Origin: Gamsiella multidivaricata | Taxonomy: Eukaryota > Mortierellomycota > Mortierellomycetes > Mortierellales > Mortierellaceae | Length of the DNA: 64,000 nt | Assembly (NCBI RefSeq): GCF_025024155.1 | Contig: NW_026251774.1 | Coordinates: forward strand, 62,001 to 126,000 | Direction of reading: 5' to 3' | Shown: positions 1 to 10,800 of the stretch, piece by piece | Layout of the letters: each line of letters opens with the position of its first letter | How positions within the stretch are numbered: the first letter of the stretch is position 1 | Notes under the pieces: generated by a model | What the model was told of the DNA's origin: nothing | What the model saw: only the letters and a program-made list of their open reading frames with translations | The model's database searches: none | Program-made: the position numbers and the translations under genes

Positions 1-331
1 TGGGTGGCCTGATCGATCTTGATCTTGCGGTTCGACGATCCAAAGTACTTCTGGGCCATGTATGAGCCAGCCTCGGCATAGGCCTGCATCTGTTGTGCAG
101 GGGTGAGATCAGCCTTCTTGAGGTTGATGCTAAGTCGTCGTAGTAATATGAAGTCAGACCATGTTAAAGGTATGCGGCAAGCAGAGTACCAAGAGCATGA
201 ACATTTGTATCTGGACTGAAGCACACTTGCACATATCACGGAATGATTGATGATGTCCCTTACCGTGTGAGCTCTGCTCGCGAGGCAACAGCCAAGGACA
301 AGAGTCCTACGAGAAGAAGTGAAGACTTCAT
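1..331 (-). CDS. Pepsin-like aspartic protease, 5' end only
   Basis: Two exons are visible: 331-264, then 129 running off the left edge. They are joined over a GTAAGG...TTAG intron (263-130) that keeps the frame. Exon 1 encodes a signal peptide beginning MKSSLLLVGLLSLAVASRAE. The sequence then reads LTRINLKKADLTPAQQ, which resembles the basic prosegment (R-x-x-L-K-K) of family A1 pepsin-like zymogens. The catalytic domain lies outside the window, so the family call rests on signal peptide plus prosegment only. It differs from the five proteases at 37-59 kb, whose prosegments start with a TRNxxFKHN block, so it is probably a separate vacuolar or secreted subfamily. It is divergent with MED11. 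The 313-base gap between the two start codons has a run of about a dozen C residues near 534-545 and otherwise nothing I recognise. Confidence 0.6.
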
Positions 332-644
332 AGTTGGGAGAAGTGAATGCTTTAGCAGGATAAAGCTACTAGTATTTTCGTTGTGGGATTGGACGCTGGT
401 GGGTGTTGGACGTGGGAGGGAGTTGAATATGAGTGTGAGAAAGAGTAAAGCGAAAAAAAGAAGAATGATTTGGGCGAAGTGCGCCCATCAAAATGTGACT
501 CGTCTGAAAGAAAAAGAGCGCGCGCACTTCCTTTCCCCCCCCCCTCCCCAAGTGGCTGAAACTATCCTGCACGATCGTTCATCCCTTCTCAGAGCAAGCA
601 GGAAAGCAGCAAAGCAAGGGATCGGCAATCGCATTCACGACGCC

Positions 645-1521
645 ATGGAGGACACAGACATGGCCAGCCCACCTGGCAGCTTTCAAGCGGCACCGTTTTC
701 TGCATCGTTCCAATCCACAGAGTCGCAATCAGCATCAGTAACACCACCGTCCGCGTCGTCGCAACCCAGCCTGGCTCGAAAAAAGTCAAGGTCACTAAAG
801 GCTGTAAATGACGGATACATATACCAGCCATACAAGGACTACATCCATGCAGATGGAAGCGCGCTCGATATAGATGGTGAGCCATCATTATCCAAGGATG
901 ACAGCCAAGCGAGCGCCACCAGGATTCTTGAGTTGCGTGGACTTGAAAGGGTAAATAAATGACCTGCTCTAATGTCTTTGTTTGGATTCAAACCCTGCGG
1001 ATCAAATTCTCTGCAACAGCTCTAAACGCGATTTACTCCAATGGTCGTTAATATGAACGATTGTCTTTATAATCGTTCAATAGCGCATTGTCCAACTGCT
1101 GGAGACTGCTGGCCAAGCGATTCAGATCCTGAGTGGAGACACAGATGAGGATGAGAATGAAGAGACAGGGAAACAGTTGTTGTCTAACAGCTCACTATCA
1201 CCAGAAGCACGCCAAGCAATGGTCAGATCGTACGCGGACGAAAGAGCAAAGAAGTTTGAAACGTTTGCGGCAGGATATGCAACGCTGGTGAACGAGATTC
1301 AATCAGGATTGCGACGGCAGTTCCATTACTTGACAAAAGCGGGGATATCGTCCTCTCAGGTTCCGTTCAAGAACGTGGTCTATGGAGAGGAAAAGGAACT
1401 GGAGACATGGCTTAATGCGGTCGATGTTCTGAAGGAGAGTGCCAATGGATTGATCAACAAAGTCGAAAAGGATATTTTGGAGCCCATGGAGTCGTCGATA
1501 GTACCATCCATAGTTCCATGA
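645..1521 (+). CDS. MED11: Mediator complex subunit 11
   Basis: Exons 645-950 and 1084-1521 (intron GTAAAT...AATAG, phase 0) give 247 residues. The core begins near residue 93 with RILELRGLERRIVQLLETAG and continues with QAIQILSG. This matches the Med11 helix that in other species reads LEDIEREIGAILQNAG. Further on, FETFAAGYATLVNEIQSGLR followed by RQFHYLTKAG matches the second Med11 helix. Med11 is a small head-module subunit of Mediator that bridges Med17 and Med22 and contacts TFIIH, so it acts in the nucleus in RNA polymerase II initiation. The roughly 90-residue Ser/Pro-rich N-terminal extension is unusual, because family members are typically about 100-150 residues. The start at 645 has a good context (GCCATGG). 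The gene converges on the HAD-fold gene, with 114 bases between stop codons. Confidence 0.75.
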
Positions 1522-1635
1522 GGAAATTGGATTAAACATACAGTTCTTTTTTCAATAATTCGTAATGCATTTATTCTGGCAACTTTCATGAGTGATGGGT
1601 TTGTTCGACATATTGTGCACCGTGCGCTGCTGGGA

Positions 1636-2799
1636 TTAGACCGTGCTCTTTTCCAGACGAAGAGCGAGATCGTCCAATTCATCCGCTAGCGCATCTCCAG
1701 CCTTTGATGGTTTTGTATTCGAGGCTTCCTTGGCTGCATCTGAGACGAGCACAAAATGAAACAATAAAGTCATTAGCAGCAATCCCAGCAAGTTACGACC
1801 AGAGAGGCTCATTACCATAAATTCACATTCATAATTGTTACCGTTGTCAAGAGGGGCATCAGAGCTGTACGGATGAAGGCGCATATAGGCGCTCACGTTC
1901 GCCTGGTAAATTAATTTCTCAAGATAGCGCCTCACACGAAGCAATTCGTCATCCGTCCCTGCCATCGCGAGACCCTGGTCAAAGTCCCTGAGAGCCACGC
2001 CGTTGTACGGTTGCAATTGTATCTTAGCTGTGGAGTCATCAAGCAGGACGGTGTTGGTCTGATCGAATTCCACCTGGTACTTGCTGTGAGCATGAGCGGC
2101 GGCGTCTTTCTTTTTCTTTTCCTCTGCGATACCCTCCCAGACATATTCCAGGTCCTTGATGGTGAGCACTTTCCTTTCATAGTCCGAGGGAGGCAAGCGA
2201 AAGTGGTCTCGATTCCACACACGGTCGAGATTCGAAATACGGTTTCCGAAACCAAAGCTTAGCATAGCCTCGACGCTGTGAGGCTGTGCGCTGGACCACA
2301 CCATGACTCGACAGTGTTCGAACAAGAAGTCCAAGAAAGGAGCTAGGTACGGACGAGAGGTGACCGCACGATTGTTTCTCTTGTTTCGATAGAACAAAGT
2401 GCCGTTTAAATCCAAGATAACGAGGAGCTTTTGCGGTGTAGCCAAGGTGACGGGATCCTCGCGCGCCTTCGTCTCGTAGGATGGGGTGATAGGGCGGATT
2501 GGGTTCGATGGGTAAAAGGTCTTTGTAGCCTCATTATAGTAAACAGAAGTCCCATTTCTGCTGCTGCTGCTGCTGCCGGCTCTACTGCTCAGTTTATTGC
2601 TAGGCCGTTCTCTCCAGGTTGTCCACTTGGGTGTAGAGGAGGAACTTCTTGGATCGGCTGAGGAGGGTCTTGATGTCATGGCTGTAGAAAAGGAATGCGC
2701 TACTCTATGGTGGTTGATCCGAAAGTAAGTCGAGCAGGCGAGTCGGAGTGGTGTTGTGGAAGTGAGGAGCGAATGCAGGATTGAGATTGCACCGCTCAT
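1636..2799 (-). CDS. FCP1/NIF-type HAD-fold protein with DLN motif
   Basis: Exons 2799-1842 and 1739-1636 give 353 residues. The 102-base intron (1841-1740, GTAACA...CTCAG with a CTAAT branch site) is a multiple of three, so the frame also reads through it. Splicing removes a hydrophobic stretch that would otherwise look like a membrane segment. The HAD domain starts near residue 125 with LLVILDLNGTLFYRNK. Next comes RPYLAPFLDFLFEHCRVMVW, then TNTVLLDDS as the third motif. This is the NIF/SCP1-like (FCP1 homology) fold, which normally uses DxDx(T/V). Here the second Asp is Asn (DLN), so phosphatase chemistry is doubtful unless a variant mechanism applies. The N-terminus (about residues 1-45) is Arg/Ser/Thr-rich with hydrophobic residues, compatible with a mitochondrial presequence but not proof of one. 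Confidence 0.7.
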   Translation of the reverse strand: MSGAISILHSLLTSTTPLRLACSTYFRINHHRVAHSFSTAMTSRPSSADPRSSSSTPKWTTWRERPSNKLSSRAGSSSSSRNGTSVYYNEATKTFYPSNPIRPITPSYETKAREDPVTLATPQKLLVILDLNGTLFYRNKRNNRAVTSRPYLAPFLDFLFEHCRVMVWSSAQPHSVEAMLSFGFGNRISNLDRVWNRDHFRLPPSDYERKVLTIKDLEYVWEGIAEEKKKKDAAAHAHSKYQVEFDQTNTVLLDDSTAKIQLQPYNGVALRDFDQGLAMAGTDDELLRVRRYLEKLIYQANVSAYMRLHPYSSDAPLDNGNNYECEFMVMSLSGRNLLGLLLMTLLFHFVLVSDAAKEASNTKPSKAGDALADELDDLALRLEKSTV

Positions 2800-3539
2800 G
2801 GGGGGAGGTTAAATACTGGCTGTGTGGGAAGGGTTTGCCCTGTGCTGCAGCCCGTTTGATGTGGTTTTGGTGGCGTCAAATTCACAAAAATAAGAGTATT
2901 TAAGGTTGGTGCGAGATTGGTGGCAAAAGTTGCGCGTTGGCACGGGACGTGCTTGAACGCGTCTCGCCCGAAACCGTTGGAGCCACTTCCAGATACACGC
3001 TCGTGCCCATTGACGACCAGCTCAACGAACTGCCGATCTCATTACACACACTGTCATTCTTGTCGTCACTAGCACAACATCGCCTCCTATTTTGTGCTGC
3101 TTAAAAAAGTACATGCAAGGTTGGCACCACCACGACCACCCCTTTTTTATGCAGCTGTTTACATGTACTGTACGCCCGTTCCTGAGGGCACATCTCCCTC
3201 TGCAACCCCTATTATATTTTGTGCCATGACCATCTGTCTGCCTGACCTAATCCTCCCCCCGCTTCCCCCTTCACGGGTTACGCTGCAACTGTGTGTACGA
3301 CAGGTACGACAGGGGACCAAATGACAGTGTGATCTTTCCAACTAAACACAGCTCCCTGTTGCTTAAGAGTTGCTGGTCATTTCTACCACTTCTTTCTTAT
3401 TCTGTTGTCATAAATACCAACCGACTTCCCCTACCTCTCCTTCCTCTTGCAATTGTATCTGCTTCAACGCTCCTCATCTTACATTTCTCACTTCTCCTTT
3501 CACCATTCCTGTGTCGCTCCTTCATTTTTCTACCCCACA
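2800..3539. other. Divergent promoter region
   Basis: This 740-base spacer separates two divergently read start codons. It contains pyrimidine-rich stretches on the plus strand (about 3240-3270 and 3420-3530), typical of fungal 5' untranslated regions. I see no convincing coding exon or RNA gene. Confidence 0.5.
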
Positions 3540-4388
3540 ATGTCTGGTCTTACCGCAGAAGAGATGGCCTTTGAAGCCATGATCGAATCCCGCCTTGAAC
3601 ACATCTCTTCCCGCCTCAATGCCCTCACCCAGGCCACACAGCACCTCTTTTCCGAGACACAAGACCTCCACAACACCTTCCAGGCAAAAGCCCACCGCAT
3701 GTATGCCATTGAAGACAACCTCCTCCGTCTCCAGGGCAAACCTGGTCTCTCGAACCTTCTTCTCGTCAATGGTGCGCAGCCTCGACGCGGCAACTACAAG
3801 AGCATCGGAAGTGGTGAGATTGAGGAGATCAAGATGGGTGTCAAGACGCTCAGGAGGAAATTCCAGGCGGCCGGGAATGTGGTCTCGACGGTCGGTTGGT
3901 GGAGGCATTTGAAGGATAAGGCCGCGGCGAGTGCGTCAGGCGTGCCCCTCGAAATTACAGCGACTCCTGTGGTGAAGTCAGAAGAAGATGCTGTCAAGAC
4001 CAAGACGAGTGATACCAAGAGCGACCTGGTGGCCAAGCTGTCCATCGATACTTCGTTACCTGCTCAACCTCAGCAGGTCCTAACCCCGTCAGCAGACACA
4101 GCACCCACTTCGCACACTCTCACCAAGCCTGCAATAATCTCACCAAAGACAATGCTGTCGCCTACCTCGTCCTCCACAAAGAAGCGCAACACGCTGAATC
4201 TCCAGCAGATCTTTACTCCTCCACCTTCGGCCACAGCAAAGCAGCTTCACCAACACTATGTCAGCTCTCCAAGTTCGCAGCGCGCTCATCCTTCCTTGGG
4301 CCTGTACTCACCTCCCATGTCTCCCAATGCTGTGCCGTCGGCAACCAATACAAACAGTCTCATGCAAGGTCTCAGCCTGCGCTCCTGA
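3540..4388 (+). CDS. Ser/Thr/Pro-rich protein of unknown function
   Basis: One exon encodes 282 residues. I do not recognise a family. The open frame extends upstream to 3447, but 3540 is preferred because the sequence before it is pyrimidine-rich leader and the ATG has an A at -3. Residues about 1-70 (MSGLTAEEMAFEAMIESRLE onward) are predicted helical with heptad-like spacing, so a short coiled coil is likely. Residues about 90-125 include KMGVKTLRRKFQAAG and VGWWRHLKDKAAAS, a basic amphipathic patch. The last 150 residues are Ser/Thr/Pro-rich with several SP and TP sites (LTPSADTAP, LSPTSSSTKKR, FTPPPS, SPPMSP), suggesting a disordered, phosphorylated tail. No signal peptide or membrane segment is seen. 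It converges on the next gene with 185 bases between stops, and AATAAA-like sequence occurs at about 4449. Confidence 0.65.
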   Translation: MSGLTAEEMAFEAMIESRLEHISSRLNALTQATQHLFSETQDLHNTFQAKAHRMYAIEDNLLRLQGKPGLSNLLLVNGAQPRRGNYKSIGSGEIEEIKMGVKTLRRKFQAAGNVVSTVGWWRHLKDKAAASASGVPLEITATPVVKSEEDAVKTKTSDTKSDLVAKLSIDTSLPAQPQQVLTPSADTAPTSHTLTKPAIISPKTMLSPTSSSTKKRNTLNLQQIFTPPPSATAKQLHQHYVSSPSSQRAHPSLGLYSPPMSPNAVPSATNTNSLMQGLSLRS

Positions 4389-4573
4389 ACTACTCAAGTT
4401 ATCTAGACGTTCCTTTCCAGCCCTGTTTCTCCCGTACGATAATGTCATAAATAAAGGCCGGTTAACGGACCAACACTATGTTCATACGCCCAGGGCGTGT
4501 TTCTTTATTGCGATAATGTGTGAATATCCTACAGACAATGCAATCGTTATGAATTCTTTATCCATGTCATCAT

Positions 4574-6438
4574 TTAGAGGTGAGAGGGCAGCAGGGATTC
4601 CCGAAAGAACAGCAGTTCATCGCGCATCCCTTCAAATTCCAGTCGCAGAATCTTCCTCCTCTCAGCAGAGTCGTTCAAGAACCGCCGCAGATCCATGGAC
4701 CCGAGATCAGGCCCGAACGTGAGCTGGATCGTCTTTGCTTCTGATGACTGTTCGTGCTGGCTTCCTTGGGCCTGTTGATCTGCGTCCAAACAGCTCACTC
4801 TTCCAGCTAGTGCTGTTCCTGCTACAGTATTTCCTTCGCGTGGAATGCGATCGACACTCGCCTGAGTAGTGTTTTGACCATCACCTTCGTCATCATTATC
4901 AGTACCCTCCACGTCCTCAAAGTCCTGCTCTCGCAGTGCCTTTTCACGCTCTTCGTCAAACGACCTGATCTTCTGTGCCAACCACAACAGCCTCCTCTCT
5001 CGAATTATCATAAAAGTTATCACGACGCTCAGGCGTTTCGCATACTTTGCCTGCTGACGGTAATAACTATGAATCTGATAAGACACCCATTGCGCTTTTA
5101 CGGACGCCAAGAGATGGATTCCTGAAATGAACAAAGTCGGAATCAAAGGGAGGAATGCAAAGGCCACCGGTAGGTTCGCTCCTGTGCCTGCATTGGATGC
5201 CAGTGACTCGATTGACTGCTCTGATAGATGCCCTCCGCTGGGCGGAGCGAGACCCCATGGGATGTAGGAGGATCTCGGGGGCGATATTGAGCTCCATTTG
5301 AACCATGATCCAAGTTTCAGAAGTGGCCAGGTATATTTCGTAATGAATGACATGAATCGTTCGGTGGTGATGGCGTAGCGGAGAATTGTGATGCCGCTCA
5401 AGCTACGGGGGGAGGTAAGAGGTTATACACGGATAAATAAGATACGATAGCTCTCATCCCTGGACGGCGATAATACGGAAGAGGAGTGCTGTTAATACTT
5501 ACAAAAATGAAAACGCAGAACTGTTCTGCAGATTCATGAGATGAGGGTCTATCTTGCGCACCCGACTGACGAGTTCCTCCATGCTCGCTTCCTGTGATTG
5601 CCGTAGCGCCTTGTAAGTGTTTGACCATTGCTCAAGATTCGCTATAGACAAACAAACAAAAAGTGTATTAAAATCATACAAAAAGTTAATACGATGATCT
5701 CGAAGGTATCTATCTAGAAAGGCTTTATTTAATCTACGGAAAGAGTTGATTCTTACCGGCAGTGGTTTCGACCAATATTGTTTTCTTGCGCCCGAAACGA
5801 GTCTCCAACGGATGCCGGGGATGGCGCATCGACCTATGGCGCTTTGATCCTGCTGTCGAGCTCTCTGCATGTCCATCATCCTCGGCCACGACTGCATGAT
5901 CTTCCAGACTTGCGTCTTCCTTGTCCGATGGAATTGTCGCCACGTCCTTGCCCTCCGCATTCTTTGTCACGTTCTCGTTGGCCTTGCTTCCATTTTGATT
6001 GTGCTCTTTTTTGATGCTGTGCTTGGTGGTGTGAACCACTCGCTTGTCCTTGCTGTCCCTGTGTGGTTTTGGTCCTCTCCTGCGTTCATATCGGCGCCCG
6101 AGTGCCTGATACTCTGGGAACTGCATTAAGAAAGAGTTGACCAGGCTGGTCAACTCCGTAAGGGTGTTCAGGTTGGAGAGGACATGGGCCGTGTTCTCCA
6201 GCCTCGCAAGGGTCCGATGGAACACGCACAGTTGGGTCTCCTCGGCTGTCCATGAGAGATTACGCCGACAAAGATCGAGGTGGGCCGCGGCGATGAGGCC
6301 GATGCCGACAGGGAAGTTTGAGAGGGAGAGAGAGAGGGATGTCGGAAGAGCGGGTGGATTCATCTCTTCTTTGGATGATGAAGGAATGAGTGTGGAAAGA
6401 AACAGCGATGTTCCGCAGGCTTTATGCGCACACGCCAT
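4574..6438 (-). CDS. Three-exon protein of unknown function, probably membrane-associated
   Basis: Exons 6438-5757, 5641-5503 and 5402-4574 give 549 residues. The introns have GTAAGA...TATAG and GTAAGT...GTAG borders, and all junctions keep frame. The start could instead be the in-frame ATG at 6363, 25 residues later. The N-terminal quarter is helical and followed by a charged Lys/Glu/Asp-rich linker. The middle has LEQWSNTYKALRQSQEASME, then VSRVRKIDPHLMNLQNSSAF. A hydrophobic stretch near residues 340-365 (VAFAFLPLIPTLFISGIHLL) and a second weaker one (KRLSVVITFMIIRERRLLW) suggest one or two membrane passes. The C-terminal part is acidic, then helical. I do not recognise the family. The neighbours (unknown genes) give no hint, and the 190 bases upstream are shared with a divergent gene. 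Confidence 0.6.
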
Positions 6439-6627
6439 GTGGGGTAATAGGAGGGGCAAAGCAAATACTCTAAAAGACGCGTTCACGCCAATTTCCTGTA
6501 GTCTTTCCGGCCGCCCTCTTCTGCACCCTGCCCACCTTCATGGCCTCAACCAAGCAGTCTTCCCCTTACTTATCGGTCTAGGTTATCTTCCTCGTCAGCC
6601 CTACCTTTCTAAAAGCGTCATCTTGAC

Positions 6628-7493
6628 ATGTATCCGGCTCAGCAGCAAGTTGAGGCCCTGTGCTCGAGTCTTTTGTCTGGAGCCATTTCGTCTGTTACGA
6701 ATTTCTGCTCAGGGCTAGAGACTCTGCTCATCCGACCCATGGGCAGCGACAAGGATATTGCGTTGGGTCCTGGACCTAGCGGTGAGGCTGCAGAGCGACT
6801 GAGAGGCCTGCGATTGCCAAGTTGATTGTGCACGAATGCTAGCAGACCATAACGCGGGCCAAGTTGGACTTTTTGGCGAAGAAGTGGTCCCGACTGGAGG
6901 AAATTGAATACTGGCTCTCCTTGGGTAAAGACGGCGAAACACGCACAGAGGCGTGACTGGAGCTGAGCGAGTATCCCGGCTACACGCACCCACGTCTACG
7001 CAGTGTCCAAGAACTAGAACAGACATGCCTCCATCTGTGGGCAAGTTTACCCTAACTAGGAACACACTTCTGATATGTATGCGGGATTGACAGGAACTAC
7101 TGGCACACAGCGAGTGTATCGCTTTCGCAGATATTTTGATGATGCAGATCCACAGACTGGCTGGGCTGGAGGCCCTGGCCTTAGGGCTGGCCACTAATGA
7201 CGAAATCATTGTCCTGGAGTGTAGCCCTAATATATCCTGGTTGCTAAGCACTTGAACGAATATTAGGGGTTGCGAACGTTGGTTGCGGAGGGCTACTGGC
7301 GGACCCTGATGCGGACGACCCTGGACTTTTTGTTTCCGACAACGGAATCGCTTATACTATAAGGGATAGGACATCTGCTCCCATCCGCGATACGGTGGAG
7401 TGCCTGCACTGCATCCGAGCAATGGACCCAAGTTACTTCTTGGAGCAGCAGGCTGGTTGTGTTCCTGAACGCGACGCGTTTCCAAATAAATAA
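6628..7493 (+). CDS. Multi-exon protein of unknown function, one junction unresolved
   Basis: The exons proposed are 6628-6781, 6846-6952, 7004-7040, 7094-7220 and 7267-7493. Junctions 2/3, 3/4 and 4/5 keep frame and give a run of helical sequence: AKKWSRLEEIEYWLSLGKDG, then QELEQTCLHLWELLAHSECI, then EWVANVGCGGLLADPDADDP. The intron at 7041-7093 would use a GC donor (GCAAGT) with a clear CTAAC branch site. The first junction does not work: exon 1 (MYPAQQQVEALCSSLLSGAI onward) ends one base out of phase with exon 2 at the best donor (GTGAGG, 6782). A weak phase-0 donor at 6694 would fix the frame but drop 29 residues. A small indel is also possible. An alternative upstream start is the ATG at about 6539. 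The stop overlaps an AATAAA. I do not recognise the product, which may be a small helical complex subunit. Confidence 0.5.
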
Positions 7494-7839
7494 AGATTTT
7501 TGCGTGGGATAATCACTCATCTCTCTTTTTTTTCTCACTCTCTCCCTTTCTTGTTCATCGATTCGAAATCAAGGCTCACGTCCTGTCCTGGCCACCATCT
7601 GGATTCGCCTTCAGATCGCACATTCTCATCTTGGAACAAAACAGCCTTGTCTATTGTTATTTTTGTCAAGAGACCCCGGTATGAATATTCACTGGCTCCG
7701 GAAGACGAAGAGTACTGTATTGGATCACTCGGCGATATTCACTATCTTTTCGCTGTCGCCTCAAATAGTGCCCTTCAATTGCATCGATTGCTACTGCTTT
7801 ATTCCAAAACTTCATCAAACATACAGACAAAAGCCAACC

Positions 7840-10800
7840 ATGGAGGACACCAATGCCAGCTGCAGTGGCCTTGAGGCACAACTGCCATTGGATTTGACAC
7901 TCTCCAGAGCCGCAGCAGCGTTCAGGGATGCAGATTTCTTCGAATCGTGTGCTCTCTTCTGGTCCGCAGGATTGGACCATATCACCTCCTCAACCTCCCC
8001 CGGTACCAAGATTGAAGAGGAAGAGGACTCATTAACAATCTTGATCAGCGCATTGGACCTGGAACAGGAGCTAGGACTCGACGTCCAGGCTGAAGAACCA
8101 ATCGATCTCGTCTTTCCTGCGACAACAGCAACTGAAGTAAAAAAGTCGCCAGATTCGAGCGTATTCGTGGATGCAGAGACTATTTCGCCGATTCATAACT
8201 ATGTCCTCACGGCTCTCTGCTACCTTGCACGCCACATCAACGTGCGGATGGACATCTTGCCCTCTGGTCAGGACACTCTCACGTCCTTGGGACCGCCGCA
8301 ACGATACTACATCTCTTTAACGGATGTTCAAAAGCAGACCTATCATGCCATGCTAGCCGTCGTCCTCGCAACGGCCTCCTCTATCGCCAAGAGAGTGAGT
8401 GCATCACATGGATCTTCACTCGATTCTCAGGCCCCATCAGCATCATCTGTTGACCAACATCAACTCCAGGTTCAACAATCCACGATCATGGGCAATTCTG
8501 CCACAGTGCCCTGGCAGGCTACATTACCTCATAAACGGACCCCGCACAATCTTCCCAGGTTCTTTTCATTCCTCAATACAAGCTCCTGTACGGTTGCAGG
8601 AAGTTCGATCCCCAGGAACGAGCAAGATATCGATGCGTTCGAACAGGCAGGGTTTCGACTCGTCATCACCCTCATTAAAGAGTCCCCACTCTCCGCAGGT
8701 TGGTTCCATCATCAAAAACGTCAAGAAGGGGCGGCGCCGGCGCCTAAGAGGATTAGGAACGCCTTCGTGCCGATTGAGAACCGAAAGGCACCTGGATTTC
8801 CGGAAGTCTTTGAGGTGATGATGGGCTGGTGTGCTAGGATCGGGAACGAGGAACTGTCGGACGATCAGGTGCACGATAAAAGTGACGGCGACGACGCTGT
8901 TCACAAACAATCTCGGTTCCCACATCAGAGAGCGACACTAGTCCATTGTGGAGGCGGCAAGGGCAGAGCTGGAATCGTACTTGCGGCCCATTTGATACGG
9001 TTCGGACTGAACGGACATGAAGGACAGGGCTACTGCATAGAGTGTATACGGAACCGCAATGTGCATCCATTGGATCTGGAGCAATTCCGTAAAGGATTTG
9101 GGGATCAAGGTTCGATAGCGTCCACCTTGCCAACCTTATGCAGCGGCTCTTCAAAACCTCAAGGCGAAAGCGACGAGAACTTTGAAGAGGACGGAGATAA
9201 TGAAGAGGAGCAGCAGGAGATCCAAACAGAGGACGGGTTATTCCGTGCGGTCAGGAGGAACGAATGTCTGAACCGGTATCAGAGAATGATGAGTGCGGCT
9301 GACGCCATAGCATATTTGAGAGAGATCCGGCCAGGAAGCATAGAGTCCGTCGAGCAGGAAAAGGCCATCAAGGCATATGGCAACTGGACTTGGAAGCAAT
9401 CCTCTCAACCCGACTCAAAACGGTCGTCCAGGGACAAGGAAGCGGTGGAAAGAGTAATATTGCCGACCGAGGCTGGAGCAGCGCCGGGAAGTGAAGATCG
9501 TCCCAAGGTCAAGAAAGAAGCGAAAAAGGATTCTACACCAAAGGTGAAACCAACACCACCGCCGGCGCCTCCTCCTCTGGCGATACAGGACGAAGCCGAG
9601 GACATTTCAGAGGATGAGTTTTCAAGGGGTCGCAAATCTGGGAAGAAGGGCAAGAAGGGAGCAAAAAAGATGCCCCAGGAAGCGCCGCGTGTCTTTGTGC
9701 CACCACCAGCGGACAAGATCATCAAGATCCCGGGATCACAACATCATCAACATCACCTTGTTGTTCAGCATAATATGCGAGCCCGACAACTCCAACGCGG
9801 ACAGAAATCCAAAAAGAACAAGGGCGGCAACGGCAAGGACTCAAAAGAGCGACCGTCCTTCAGCATCTCTGGTTCGCCGCTCATCTCCGCACCAAAGTTG
9901 GTCATCCTGGCGGGGCTTCCTGGAAGCGGCAAGAGTCATCTGGTCATGACTCTGTTACAGGAGTTCCCGGAACATTTCGTCCGCATCTCACAGGATGAAC
10001 TTGGGTCTCGGGCGGTCTGTGAGCGCCTTTTGGCACAGAGTATGAGGCATCAGCAGCAGTCGCTCGCGGCCCGTGGTCCTAAGAAGGCGTTGCCGATGAC
10101 AATTTTTCTGGACCGGTGTAACCCTACGGCGGCAGAGCGCAAGGAATGGTACGAGGTTGCGTTCCAGCCTGAGGACGCTGTCATGATCTGGTTCTCCAGA
10201 GGCGTGGAACAATGCATCGAGCGTGTGGATTCGAGAGAGGGTCATCCGACGGTGACGCCAGGAATGGGATCCAAGGTAGTGAGGAGCTTTGCGAAGGGGT
10301 TCGAGTTCCCTAACCTGAGCAAGGAAGGGAGCTGGTGCAAGACCTTGATCGAAGTCGGGGATGATGAGGGTATCGACCAGCTTTTGGAAACTATGAGAAA
10401 GTTTGCAAAAGAGGTACCGACGTCCTCATCCTCAGTCAAGAGAGCACCGAATACAGGAGTTGATACGGCGACGTCCATCAAAGCACGACCAGCATTCATC
10501 CCAGCAAGGGTGTTGCAAAGGAAGAATATGGGCAGCAACGGTCAGACTGCCTGCGGAGAGCAAGGAAATGAGCCCGGTTCGCCTACGCACTCAAAGTTGG
10601 GATCCTCCGGAGGCATGGAGAGCCTCGTTGAGGAGGATGAGGAGGATGAAGGAGAAGAAGAGGAGGAAGAGGAGCGCGACAACGAGGATGGCGAAGATTC
10701 GATAGAGGGCGAGGACGACGATGACGATGCTGACGAAAAGGAGATCCATACAGACGCCGCAAAATACGCACCCACACCCGTGCAACCAGTGGCATTCAAC

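Noticed and set aside
6137..6718. 193-codon plus-strand frame across the divergent promoter
   Set aside because: It overlaps exon 1 of the minus-strand gene and the shared promoter, with no family resemblance.
7654..7839. Upstream extension of the RNA ligase-like frame
   Set aside because: The frame is open but has no ATG. The ATG at 7840 has a strong context and follows leader-like sequence.
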